A DNA stretch of 64,000 bases, from contig NZ_JAPYZZ010000003.1 of assembly GCF_027460065.1 (NCBI RefSeq), positions 248,001 through 312,000 of the forward strand, in the 5' to 3' direction. Each line of letters begins with the position of its first letter. The stretch's first letter is position 1. The translations under genes were made by a program, and so were the position numbers. Shown piece after piece: positions 28,265-36,210 of the stretch. Source of the stretch: Martinezella rhizogenes. Lineage in GTDB: Bacteria; Pseudomonadota; Alphaproteobacteria; Rhizobiales; Rhizobiaceae. Under the pieces are notes generated by a model. The model had not been told where the DNA came from, did no database searches, and worked only from the letters and a program-made list of their open reading frames with translations.

Positions 28265-28272
28265 ATTGCTCC
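28265..28272. repeat. IS66 target-site duplication, right copy
   Basis: ATTGCTCC directly after the right end of IS66, identical to 23995-24002. Confidence 0.92.
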
Positions 28273-28341
28273 CATGCATTGGGCGGCCTCCCCCAACTAC
28301 AAAGTCGGAACCCAACTCGGCATTGATGACCTTGGCAGACA

Positions 28342-28368
28342 GCGCTAAATCGTGACAGCATTTAGCGC
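28342..28368. promoter_or_regulatory. Palindrome upstream of the hydratase gene
   Basis: GCGCTAAAT, 9 bp, ATTTAGCGC: a perfect 9-bp inverted repeat 18 bp before the chosen start. It could be a repressor operator or an mRNA hairpin next to the ribosome binding site. Confidence 0.45.
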
Positions 28369-28386
28369 ATGAGATCATCAGGAGAC

Positions 28387-29181
28387 ATGAGCGGAATGAC
28401 GGCGATCGAAAAACTGGCGCAGAGTTTTGCAAAAGCGAGCCGGGAGGGTGCGAGAATTCCTCTGGCGAAGCTGGAGGCGGAGGGCTTCATTCCCGCCACG
28501 CTTGCAGAGGCGATGGCGGTTCAGCAGGGCTTTGCCGGATATTGGGGAAAACCGGTTGCCGGCTGGAAGCTGGCAATCCGCCCGGATGGCGAGGCCGTCG
28601 GGGCGCCCATGTTCGATTGCTGCCAGGTCAATGAAGCCAATATCGCTTCTTTTCCTCTTCATGGCACGGAAGGTATCGAAGTCGAGATTTGCTTCACGCT
28701 GTCCGCCGATATCCCAGCCGCCACCGAAGGGCCACTGACCAGAACCGGTCTGATGCGCTATATCGACAAGGTCCATCTGGGTGTCGAACTTCTCCGCTAC
28801 CGGCTGGCGGAGAAAAATCAGGTGCCGTTTCCGCTCTTTCTCGCGGACCGTCTTGCCAACCATGGCTTTGCCATCGGCCCGGTGGTGGATAAGGGCATAG
28901 TGGAGGTTTTTGCCGGTAACGGCGATGCACTGCCGCAGCTCACCGTCACCGAGGGATCAATGGAACTCTTCAATGCCACGGTGAAACACCCGAATGTCGA
29001 TCCACTGGCGCCGCTCTTGGCCTTCGCCAATGGGGCACTCAACACGGGAGGCATGCTGAAGGCAGGCAATGTGGTGACGACAGGCAGCCTCTGCGGGGCA
29101 ATTCCGGGCACACTTTCCGGCGATACCCACATCAGGCTGGAATCGGTCGGTGCTTTCACCCTGTCGGGCCCGAAAGAATAA
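28387..29181 (+). CDS. 2-keto-4-pentenoate hydratase family protein
   Basis: A 264-residue member of the fumarylacetoacetate-hydrolase/MhpD fold. AEAMAVQQGFAGYWGKPVAG and WKLAIRPDGEAVGAPMFDCC match the hydratase N-terminal region, EVEICFTLSADIP contains the metal-binding Glu pair, and LLAFANGALNTGGMLKAGNV with TTGSLCG is the C-terminal signature. AGGAGA lies just before ATG 28387; an ATG at 28369 abuts the palindrome and is less likely. It is a lone gene followed by a terminator. The substrate (an aromatic or sugar-derived 2-keto acid) cannot be stated. Confidence 0.82.
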   Translation: MSGMTAIEKLAQSFAKASREGARIPLAKLEAEGFIPATLAEAMAVQQGFAGYWGKPVAGWKLAIRPDGEAVGAPMFDCCQVNEANIASFPLHGTEGIEVEICFTLSADIPAATEGPLTRTGLMRYIDKVHLGVELLRYRLAEKNQVPFPLFLADRLANHGFAIGPVVDKGIVEVFAGNGDALPQLTVTEGSMELFNATVKHPNVDPLAPLLAFANGALNTGGMLKAGNVVTTGSLCGAIPGTLSGDTHIRLESVGAFTLSGPKE

Positions 29182-29243
29182 GCCTCCCGTCCCTCGGGTG
29201 AACGATCCCGTTTACCGAACGACCGATCGGGGAACGGAAAACA

Positions 29244-29272
29244 GGCGCCGCCTCTAACCGGCGCCCGTTTTT
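29244..29272 (+). terminator. Rho-independent terminator after the hydratase
   Basis: GGCGCCG, 8-bp loop, CGGCGCC, then CGTTTTT. It lies 62 bp downstream of the stop codon and just before the convergent LysR gene. Confidence 0.8.
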
Positions 29273-29280
29273 GCGATGCG

Positions 29281-30186
29281 TCATTTCACCCGCCCATATT
29301 CACCGAGAAAGTCGAGCAATGCCCGGATGCGTGAGGGCAATGGTCCCCGCTGGCCGACATAGACGGCATGAAACGTCTCCGTTTCGCCGGTATCGAGATG
29401 ATCGAGAACGGAGACCAGCCGGCCGGCGGCGATATCCTTCCGCACGGTGAAAGCCGCCAGGCGCACCAGCCCGACACCGGCAAGCGCCAGACGGCGAAGG
29501 CCCTCGCCATCGCTGACCTGCACACGTCCCGCCGCGGGAATGACGACGGTCTTGCTGCCGTCCTGCAGAGGCCAGCCATCGGTCGACCGGGCGTAACCCA
29601 GCGCAAGGCAATTGTGCCCTTCGAGATCGCTGATGGTTTGCGGCACGCCGCAGCGCTCCAGATAGTCGGGGGCGGCGGCGATGACCATGCGGGTCTCGCC
29701 GAGTTTTCGCGCGACCAGACTTGAACTTTTCAACGGCCCGGCGCGAACTGCGACATCCATGCGCTCTGCGAGAAGGTCAACCACCAGATCCGTCTGCACG
29801 ATATCAAGCGTGATATCAGGATGAAGCGCCAGAAACCGTGGCAGGATGGGCGCAAGGATATGTGTTGCGTAAGAAGCGCTGGTGTTGATCCGCACGCGAC
29901 CGATGGGCTTTTCGCCCTCTCCGGCGGCGCGTTCGGCCTCTTCGAGATCGGCGAGGATACGGGTGGCCCTTTCGTAGAAAGCACAGCCCTCCGGCGTTAT
30001 CTGAAGCTGCCGGGTGGATCGGTTGAGGAGACGCGTTCCCAGCCGGCTTTCCAGCCGGGCGATGAGCTTGCTCACCGCCGAAGGCGTCATCTTCGCCACC
30101 GCCGCCGCGCGTGAAAAACCTCCGAGTTCGACAACCCGCACGAAGATTTCCATCTCCCCTGCCCGGTTGATTTCCAGTCGCGCCAT
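29281..30186 (-). CDS. LysR-family transcriptional regulator
   Basis: A 301-residue regulator. The N-terminal winged helix (residues about 8-66) reads VRVVELGGFSRAAAVAKMTP then SAVSKLIARLESRLGTRLLN, the classic LysR signature. A periplasmic-binding-like effector domain follows (LHPDITLDIVQTDLVVDLLA). It is divergent from the aldo/keto reductase at 30346 with a 159-bp shared spacer, the usual arrangement for a LysR protein and its target. The effector is unknown. Confidence 0.92.
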   Translation of the reverse strand: MARLEINRAGEMEIFVRVVELGGFSRAAAVAKMTPSAVSKLIARLESRLGTRLLNRSTRQLQITPEGCAFYERATRILADLEEAERAAGEGEKPIGRVRINTSASYATHILAPILPRFLALHPDITLDIVQTDLVVDLLAERMDVAVRAGPLKSSSLVARKLGETRMVIAAAPDYLERCGVPQTISDLEGHNCLALGYARSTDGWPLQDGSKTVVIPAAGRVQVSDGEGLRRLALAGVGLVRLAAFTVRKDIAAGRLVSVLDHLDTGETETFHAVYVGQRGPLPSRIRALLDFLGEYGRVK

Positions 30187-30345
30187 GATGACTTCATCTC
30201 ACAAGTGATAGTATTTTCGGCATTCTATTTCATGCAAGCGCGAGTGTCTATCTTCAGGACCATCGCAACCCACCACGGAATGGACAGGCACGAGGCGGCC
30301 ACATGCCCGGCGCGGTACCATCCCGAACCAAGAAGGCAATGCCCC

Positions 30346-31386
30346 ATGGAATATCGCTATCTCGGCAAATCCGGCCTCAAAGTGCCGGCCTTAAGTTTCG
30401 GCACGGGAACCTTCGGTGGCTCCGGTCCGCTTTTCAGCAACTGGGGCACCTCTGATGCCACGGAGGCCCGTCGCCTTGTCGATATCTGCCTCGAAGCCGG
30501 CGTCAACCTGTTCGATACGGCCGATGTCTATTCCAACGGAGCGTCAGAAGAGGTGCTCGGCGAAGCCGTCAAGGGGCGGCGCGACAGCGTTCTGATCTCG
30601 ACCAAGACCAGCCTGCCGATGGGAGATGGGCCAAACGAGGCCGGCTCCTCCCGCTTCCGGCTGGCGCGTGCGGTGGACGATGCGCTACGGCGGCTCAAGA
30701 CCGATTATATCGATATTCTGCAGCTCCATGCCTTCGATGCCTTTACGCCGGTGGAGGAGGTGCTGTCGACACTCGATACGCTCGTCCGGTCCGGCAAGGT
30801 GCGCTATACGGGCGTGTCGAATTTTTCCGGCTGGCAGATCATGAAATCGCTTGGCGTCGCGGACCGTTATGGCTGGCCGCGTTATGTGGTCAACCAGGTC
30901 TATTATTCGCTGATCGGTCGGGATTACGAATGGGATCTGATGCCCCTCGGCGCCGATCAAGGTCTGGGCGCCATGGTCTGGAGCCCGCTTGGCTGGGGAC
31001 GCCTGACCGGGAAAATCCGCCGTGGCACGCCGCTGCCCGAGGGCAGCCGCCTGCATGAGACCGCAAGCTTCGGCCCGCCGGTGGATGAAGAGCATCTCTA
31101 CCGCGTGGTCGATGCGCTGGACGCCGTAGCGGAAGAAACCGGCAGGACTGTGCCGCAGGTCGCTCTCAACTGGTTGCTCCGGCGCCCCACGGTTTCCACC
31201 GTCATTATCGGCGCCCGCAACGAGGAACAGCTTCGCCAGAACCTTGGTGCCGTGGGGTGGGAACTGACATCGGCGCAGGTAGCAAGGCTGGACGAGGCCA
31301 GCGAGACGGCCGCCCCATACCCGCATTTTCCCTATCAGCGGCAGGCGGGCTTTGCCCGACTTAATCCGCCTGCCATCAGCGGCTAG
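30346..31386 (+). CDS. Aldo/keto reductase
   Basis: A 346-residue NADPH-dependent oxidoreductase of the YajO/Kv-beta-like class. It has MEYRYLGKSGLKVPALSFGT, NLFDTADVYSNGASEEVLGE with the catalytic Asp and Tyr, LISTKTSLPMG (Lys), DYIDILQLHAFDAFTPVEEV (His), and a C-terminal NADPH-binding STVIIGARNEEQLRQNL. ATG 30346 follows AGAAGG; the upstream open frame has no family similarity. It is probably under the divergent LysR regulator. The substrate is unknown. Confidence 0.92.
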   Translation: MEYRYLGKSGLKVPALSFGTGTFGGSGPLFSNWGTSDATEARRLVDICLEAGVNLFDTADVYSNGASEEVLGEAVKGRRDSVLISTKTSLPMGDGPNEAGSSRFRLARAVDDALRRLKTDYIDILQLHAFDAFTPVEEVLSTLDTLVRSGKVRYTGVSNFSGWQIMKSLGVADRYGWPRYVVNQVYYSLIGRDYEWDLMPLGADQGLGAMVWSPLGWGRLTGKIRRGTPLPEGSRLHETASFGPPVDEEHLYRVVDALDAVAEETGRTVPQVALNWLLRRPTVSTVIIGARNEEQLRQNLGAVGWELTSAQVARLDEASETAAPYPHFPYQRQAGFARLNPPAISG

Positions 31387-31479
31387 GTCCCGGCGTTACA
31401 AGGCCCGCGGCGTGGTGGCGCTCCGAGCAGCTCCACTCGCCTGAAAAACGGGAGAGTACCGTCGCCCTTGATGACGCGA

Positions 31480-32004
31480 TCAAAAGCGGTAGTGCAATCT
31501 CACGCAGCCTTTCTGGATCGCCTTGGCGCTGAGCAGGCTCGGGCTTGCCCTATGCTCGGTGAGAGGAAAAAGAGGTTCGCCTGAACCGAGGATTTCCGGG
31601 ATGACGTAAATCTCGATTTCATCCAGTGCGCCGCGCTCCAGAAAGGCCATTTGCAGCTTTCCGCCGCCCAGCATCCAGACATCGCCGTCATTGAGCGCGC
31701 GCAATTCCCTGATCAACGATGCTACATCGCTGCGCACCTCCAGAGGTCCCTTGGGCGCCTCAATCGGCCGCGACGTGACGACGATGACGCGCAGATCTCC
31801 ATAAGCCCAGGGCGACGGTTCGCTGGCGATGAAATCATAGGTCGCACGCCCCATGACCACGGTTCGAATTCCCTTCAGGAAAAGCCGGTAATCGTGCTCA
31901 CCGAGGTCCATGTCATCATATTTGTAGAGCCAGTCGAGAGAGCGGTCTCCCGAAACGATCCGCCCATCCAGACTAGCCGCGATATATCCGCGAATGACCG
32001 CCAT
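31480..32004 (-). CDS. Dihydrofolate reductase-like (RibD C-terminal) protein
   Basis: A 174-residue protein with the DHFR-like fold. AVIRGYIAASLDGRIVSGDR at the N-terminus, TVVMGRATYDFI, VWMLGGGKLQMAFLERGALD and IPEILGSGEPLF are typical of the YyaP/YwjB group, which reduces unknown substrates rather than folate. It is divergent from a TetR gene with an AT-rich palindrome between them (32021-32042), so repression by that regulator is likely. Confidence 0.87.
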   Translation of the reverse strand: MAVIRGYIAASLDGRIVSGDRSLDWLYKYDDMDLGEHDYRLFLKGIRTVVMGRATYDFIASEPSPWAYGDLRVIVVTSRPIEAPKGPLEVRSDVASLIRELRALNDGDVWMLGGGKLQMAFLERGALDEIEIYVIPEILGSGEPLFPLTEHRASPSLLSAKAIQKGCVRLHYRF

Positions 32005-32020
32005 ATCATCCTCCTTGATT

Positions 32021-32042
32021 TATAAATGAATATACGTTTATA
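32021..32042. promoter_or_regulatory. AT-rich operator between the DHFR-like and TetR genes
   Basis: TATAAATGAATATACGTTTATA is a 22-bp near-palindrome with perfect TATAAA/TTTATA arms. It lies 7 bp before the TetR start and 17 bp from the divergent gene's start, a position that would repress both. Confidence 0.6.
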
Positions 32043-32049
32043 TATTTCC

Positions 32050-32619
32050 ATGCCAAGACACAAGACGATTTCAGATGATCAGGTGCTGGATGCCCTGCTG
32101 CCCCTCATGTTGCAGACAGGCCCCGACGGGCTGACTTTTGCCGCAGCCGCAAAGGCCTGCGGCTTGTCTGCGGCAACCCTGGTGCAGCGTTACGGCAAGC
32201 GTGAAGACCTTGTCGAAACCGTGCTTCTGCGTGCCTGGGACAGGTTGCAGACGGAAACGGAAACGGCCGATGAGGAGGAGCCATTGACGCCGCAGGGCGC
32301 CATATCCCTTCTTATGCGCCTCATGCCGCCTCAATCCGCGGAACAGAACGCCAGTGACGGGCTGCTGCTGCTCAGGGAAGACATTCGCAATCCGAAGCTG
32401 CGGGCGAGAGGAGCACTCTGGGGACACACCCTCGCCCACGCGCTTGGCCGCCGTCTTACCCGTAAAAATGAGAGCGCGGAACGACTGGGATGGCAGATGG
32501 CCGCCGTGTGGCAAGGCGCACATACATGGTGGGCTTTTGTCCGCGGGGAAGATGCCGGCTCAGCAATCCGCAGGGCGCTTGAAGAATGGGTCGCCGTGGT
32601 GAAGGTCGACGAGCGGTAA
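32050..32619 (+). CDS. TetR-family transcriptional regulator
   Basis: A 189-residue regulator with an N-terminal TetR helix-turn-helix (PRHKTISDDQVLDALLPLML, then FAAAAKACGLSAATLVQRYG and KREDLVETVLL). The helical C-terminal domain is the ligand pocket. ATG 32050 was chosen over 32026, whose codons overlap the palindrome. It is divergent from the DHFR-like enzyme, its probable target. Confidence 0.87.
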   Translation: MPRHKTISDDQVLDALLPLMLQTGPDGLTFAAAAKACGLSAATLVQRYGKREDLVETVLLRAWDRLQTETETADEEEPLTPQGAISLLMRLMPPQSAEQNASDGLLLLREDIRNPKLRARGALWGHTLAHALGRRLTRKNESAERLGWQMAAVWQGAHTWWAFVRGEDAGSAIRRALEEWVAVVKVDER

Positions 32620-32684
32620 TCCGCGCCATCGGGGCGCATGTTTCCCAAGCCCGCCAGCCGGTGAATTCATCCTCCAAAAACCGC

Positions 32685-32715
32685 TTGACCTCAACCGTGA
32701 TTGAGGTCCTAGAAG
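32685..32715 (+). promoter_or_regulatory. SoxR-type promoter of the sodB operon
   Basis: TTGACC (-35) and TAGAAG (-10) are separated by 19 bp, the over-long spacer typical of MerR-family activated promoters. Centred in the spacer is CCTCAACCGTGATTGAGG (32689-32706), which matches the SoxR box CCTCAA-N6-TTGAGG exactly in both arms. SoxR would sense redox-active compounds and activate the operon. No soxR gene is in the window. Confidence 0.82.
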
Positions 32716-32782
32716 TATTGTCACCTTGTTTTCGCAAGGCTCTTTCCATGCTCTTGAGCGAACAGTTGACAAAGGATACCCC

Positions 32783-33382
32783 ATGGCTTTCCAGCTTCCC
32801 GACCTCCCCTATGCCCATGATGCGCTCGCCCCTTCGGGCATGTCCGAGGAGACGCTGAAGTTCCATCACGATCTCCACCACAAGGCCTATGTCGATAATC
32901 TCAACAAGGCGATATCAGGCACCGAATGGGAAAAAAGCAGCCTCGAAGACATCGTGCGCGGCACCTATGAGAAGGGTGCGGTCGCGCAGTCCGGCATATT
33001 CAACAATGCCTCCCAGCACTGGAACCACAATCTCTTCTGGGAGATCATGGGGCCACAAAACCACGCGATCCCTAGCCCGCTGGAAGATGCGTTGACGCAG
33101 TCTTTCGGCTCGGTGGCGTTGTTCAAGCAGAATTTTGCCCTCGCCGGTGCCTCGCAGTTCGGCTCGGGCTGGGCGTGGCTGGTGGTGGATACTGATGGCA
33201 CGCTGAAGATCACCCGCACGGAAAATGGCGTCAACCCGCTGTGCTTCGGCCAGAAGGCGCTTCTCGGCTGCGATGTGTGGGAACACAGCTATTACATCGA
33301 TTTTCGCAACAAGCGTCCGGCCTATGTCGAGAACTTCCTCGACAATCTGGTGAACTGGCAGGCAGTCGCCGCCCGCCTCTGA
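32783..33382 (+). CDS. sodB: Superoxide dismutase, Fe type
   Basis: A 199-residue Fe/Mn-family superoxide dismutase. It has the start [20 protein letters not shown], the metal ligand His in [38 protein letters not shown] (second His), [10 protein letters not shown], and [20 protein letters not shown] with the last Asp and His ligands. ATG 32783 follows AAAGGA. It is the first gene behind a SoxR-type promoter. As I recall, one Agrobacterium sodB paralogue (sodBII) is SoxR-controlled; identity with that gene is inference. Confidence 0.94.
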   Translation: MAFQLPDLPYAHDALAPSGMSEETLKFHHDLHHKAYVDNLNKAISGTEWEKSSLEDIVRGTYEKGAVAQSGIFNNASQHWNHNLFWEIMGPQNHAIPSPLEDALTQSFGSVALFKQNFALAGASQFGSGWAWLVVDTDGTLKITRTENGVNPLCFGQKALLGCDVWEHSYYIDFRNKRPAYVENFLDNLVNWQAVAARL

Positions 33383-33438
33383 TTTGAGCCCACCGACCCG
33401 GCCGGCCCCGCTGCCCTGGGCGGCCGGTCGGGTCAGGC

Positions 33439-33465
33439 GCAGCCGGACAGCCGCCGTCCGGCTGC
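33439..33465 (+). other. Intercistronic hairpin between sodB and the ferredoxin
   Basis: GCAGCCGGAC, 7-bp loop, GTCCGGCTGC: a perfect 10-bp stem without a T-run, 20 bp before the ferredoxin ATG. It could stabilise the sodB mRNA or lower downstream expression. Confidence 0.55.
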
Positions 33466-33485
33466 AACTCCATTCGAGCATCCCC

Positions 33486-33821
33486 ATGCCCTATGTCGTC
33501 ACCGAAAACTGCATCGCCTGCAAATACATGGACTGCGTGGAAGTCTGCCCGGTCGAGTGCTTTTATGAAGGCGAGAACATGCTCGTCATTCACCCTGATC
33601 AATGTATCGATTGCGGCATCTGCGAGCGCGAATGTCCGGCCGCGGCGATCCGGCCGGATACCGAGGCCGGGCTGCATGTCTGGCTCGACCTCAATCGCCA
33701 CTATTCCGGCATCTGGCCGCGCGTGCACCAGAAAAGACCGCCGTCTGACAATGCCGACATCATGAACGGTGCCGCAGCCAAGTTTTCCATTTTTTCCAAG
33801 AACCCGGGAGCGGGCGGTTAG
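33486..33821 (+). CDS. fdxA: Seven-iron ferredoxin (3Fe-4S/4Fe-4S)
   Basis: A 111-residue ferredoxin of the FdxA type. It starts [20 protein letters not shown] with CP following, then [18 protein letters not shown], so the cysteine spacing for one 3Fe-4S and one 4Fe-4S cluster is visible. A C-terminal extension [20 protein letters not shown] is normal for the family. It lies between sodB and a flavin reductase, so the three probably form one superoxide-response operon. Confidence 0.92.
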   Translation: MPYVVTENCIACKYMDCVEVCPVECFYEGENMLVIHPDQCIDCGICERECPAAAIRPDTEAGLHVWLDLNRHYSGIWPRVHQKRPPSDNADIMNGAAAKFSIFSKNPGAGG

Positions 33822-33832
33822 CCCGGCACTGC

Positions 33833-34408
33833 ATGTCTCATAATCTCAGGCTGATCGATGGCGGTGTGGTCAATCACGCGCATGTTCCGCTGAAAGCCTC
33901 GGCCTCTCCGACGATCTCACCGCGTGAATTCAAGGACGCCATGGCGGGCCTCGCCTTCACGGTGGCCGTGGCCACGGCCTCCCATGCGGGTGAGCGGATC
34001 GGGCGCACGATCACATCCTTCATGCCGCTCAGCGCCGAGCCGCCACTTCTGATGATCTCCATCGACGCCAGCAGCCGCATGGTCGATCTCATCGCCGCAA
34101 GCCGGCGATTTTCCGTCACGGCGCTGTCCAGAGGGCAGGAGGAGGTCGCCGACGTGTTTGCCGGTAAAGGAAACCTGCCGGACCGGTTTTCCGTCGGTAG
34201 CTGGGATGTGTGGCCCTCGGGAAGCCCAAGGCTTGCCGAGGCACTGCTCTCCATGGATTGCGAACTCGTCGGCTCCATCGATGCCGCCGACCACATCCTC
34301 TTCGTCGGCGCCATCATCGAAGCGACGTCCGATCCGTTGCGCAAAGCCTTGCTCTGGAGCGAACGGGGCTATGCCGGCACAGAGGAAGGCAACCCCGTTA
34401 TTTCGTGA
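33833..34408 (+). CDS. Flavin reductase family protein
   Basis: A 191-residue FMN-binding split-barrel reductase. FKDAMAGLAFTVAVATASHA, TITSFMPLSAEPPLLMISID and VTALSRGQEEVADVFAGKG match the flavin reductase/HpaC fold. It starts 11 bp after fdxA ends, so they are co-transcribed. In a SoxR operon it may pass electrons through FMN to the ferredoxin or to SoxR itself; this is inference. It ends 77 bp before a convergent gene. Confidence 0.87.
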   Translation: MSHNLRLIDGGVVNHAHVPLKASASPTISPREFKDAMAGLAFTVAVATASHAGERIGRTITSFMPLSAEPPLLMISIDASSRMVDLIAASRRFSVTALSRGQEEVADVFAGKGNLPDRFSVGSWDVWPSGSPRLAEALLSMDCELVGSIDAADHILFVGAIIEATSDPLRKALLWSERGYAGTEEGNPVIS

Positions 34409-34485
34409 GGCCGTGCCCCGGCCATCCCGAGGAATGGGCAAGGATTGCCGGGTGCCTCGACAACAGCCGGCAACAGTGGAGAAGT

Positions 34486-35271
34486 TCACGCAGGTTCCGC
34501 CGGCACCTTTTCAACGACTTCCGGCCAGAGCCCTTCCGTCACCGCCATTAGCCCCGGCGTTCCCGCAGCAACCCACGGAATGCCGCTGCCGGGCCGGGTT
34601 CCGATGCGGACATCAAGACCGGCTTCCCTTGCCAGAACGACGCCGCCGGCGATGTCCCACATGGTCGTCAGTTTCTGCAGATGGCCGTCGAATATGCCGC
34701 GCGCGGCAAAGGCGAGGCCGATTGATGTCGAGCGGATGGATTCCACCACCCAGCCCGCATGCCTGAGCCCGACGGTAAGAGCCGCCACCTCTTCCGCATC
34801 GGCGGCGGCGCTGTCGCCGAGCGACATGACCTGCACATCCGCGAATGGCACATGACGGGGAAGCGCTTTGCCGTTCAGCATCAGCCCGGTCCCGTCAGCC
34901 GCCGCATAGATATCCTTGAAGACCGGCATGGCGACGACACCGAGTTCCGGACGCCCGTTCCGCACGAAACCGAGTGAAATCCCCCAGAGCGGAGAACCGC
35001 GCAGGAAATTGGCGGTGCCGTCGATGGGATCGATGATCCAGTAGGCGTCATCGGCCACGCCGCCCATCTCTTCGCCCAGCACCGTTTCTCCGGGAAAGGC
35101 CGCCGCCAGACGGTCGCGCACCAGCTTTTCGACCGTGGTGTCGGCTTCCGAGACGAAATCCTGAAAACCCTTCGTCCGGGTGGCAATGGTGTCGCGCGCC
35201 TCGAAAAAGCGAAGGGCAAGGCCCATCGCTTCCTCGATGATGGCGACGGCGCGGTCGAGACGCTCGCTCAT
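34486..35271 (-). CDS. Inositol monophosphatase family phosphatase
   Basis: A 261-residue Mg-dependent phosphatase. It shows GETVLGEEMGG, WIIDPIDGTANFLRG (the DPIDGT metal site) and MWDIAGGVVLAREAGLDVRI (WDxAxG). Start ATG 35271 overlaps the upstream stop as ATGA; an in-frame start at 35280 is less likely. It is the last gene of the phosphodiesterase/ABC operon. It probably removes the phosphate from the sugar- or inositol-phosphate released by the neighbouring enzyme. Confidence 0.9.
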   Translation of the reverse strand: MSERLDRAVAIIEEAMGLALRFFEARDTIATRTKGFQDFVSEADTTVEKLVRDRLAAAFPGETVLGEEMGGVADDAYWIIDPIDGTANFLRGSPLWGISLGFVRNGRPELGVVAMPVFKDIYAAADGTGLMLNGKALPRHVPFADVQVMSLGDSAAADAEEVAALTVGLRHAGWVVESIRSTSIGLAFAARGIFDGHLQKLTTMWDIAGGVVLAREAGLDVRIGTRPGSGIPWVAAGTPGLMAVTEGLWPEVVEKVPAEPA

Positions 35272-36164
35272 CGTGTCCACGCCCTGCCCGTTTCACCGGC
35301 GCCCGCCTTCAGCCAGCCGGTGAAGGCTTCGACTTCATCGGTCTGGATCGCGCCGACGCCCGCCTCGGCAAGAGCACCCCACACGGATTCGGGGTTTGAA
35401 AGCGCCCGCGTATCGTTGAAATCAAGGCAATGGGAAACGTCAAGCGAATTGATCCACAGGCGGATATTCTGACGCTCCATCTCGGCCCGGCCTTCGGCCA
35501 GATCGGCGATATCGGTAAATTTCACTTCGATCATCGGCGCCTTCAAGGCTTCGATCCGGCGCAGATCCTCGGCGAACTTGCCCTTTCTGACCGGGAACAT
35601 CGGCATATGCGGGATCTTGCCGAACCAGTTGGTGTCCAGCACCGCGAAACGGCTGGCCTCAGGATCGATATCGGTCTTCACCAGCACCTGATCCTCGACG
35701 CCGAGCCGCAGCACGGTTTCCATGACCTGCGGCAGATCGCGGGTGAATTTGGTGTCGATATTGACGGTGATCCTGCCACGCGCCTCTTCCAGCAATTCCT
35801 CCAGCGTCGGCACGCATTCATCGGTCACATCAGCACCGTCGCCACCCGCACCGGCCCTCAGCTTCGCTGCGCGAACCACCTCGAACGGCAGCATGCTCAC
35901 AGTTCCCTTGCCTGTCGTCGTGCGGTCAAGCGTTTCATCGTGAATGACGACCAGCCGGCCATCGGCCGTCGCCTGTGTGTCGATCTCGATCATCTCGACA
36001 CCGGCCGCAACCGCGGCGCGGACGGAGGCCAGTGAGTTTTCGGCGGTGGCCGTCCAGAAACCGCGATGGGCGATGGTCAGGATGGCCGGATTGTCGCGCG
36101 CGCAGAGCGCGAGAACATTGCAGGCATTGGAGGTCTTTCGGGAGGTGGCAAGGTTTTGGTGCAT
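35268..36164 (-). CDS. Glycerophosphodiester phosphodiesterase family protein
   Basis: A 298-residue TIM-barrel phosphodiesterase. LTIAHRGFWTATAENSLASV has the catalytic His-Arg, MIEIDTQATADGRLVVIHDE carries the Glu-Asp metal ligands and second His, and TLDRTTTGKGTV completes the family signature. No signal peptide is seen, so it acts in the cytoplasm on imported substrate. ATG 36164 was chosen; GTG 36173 is possible. It lies 46 bp after the permease genes. Confidence 0.9.
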   Translation of the reverse strand: MHQNLATSRKTSNACNVLALCARDNPAILTIAHRGFWTATAENSLASVRAAVAAGVEMIEIDTQATADGRLVVIHDETLDRTTTGKGTVSMLPFEVVRAAKLRAGAGGDGADVTDECVPTLEELLEEARGRITVNIDTKFTRDLPQVMETVLRLGVEDQVLVKTDIDPEASRFAVLDTNWFGKIPHMPMFPVRKGKFAEDLRRIEALKAPMIEVKFTDIADLAEGRAEMERQNIRLWINSLDVSHCLDFNDTRALSNPESVWGALAEAGVGAIQTDEVEAFTGWLKAGAGETGRAWTR

Positions 36165-36210
36165 GGTTTTCACTTTCGGACGTTGCAATTACCGGGCTTG
36201 GCTACCCGGA

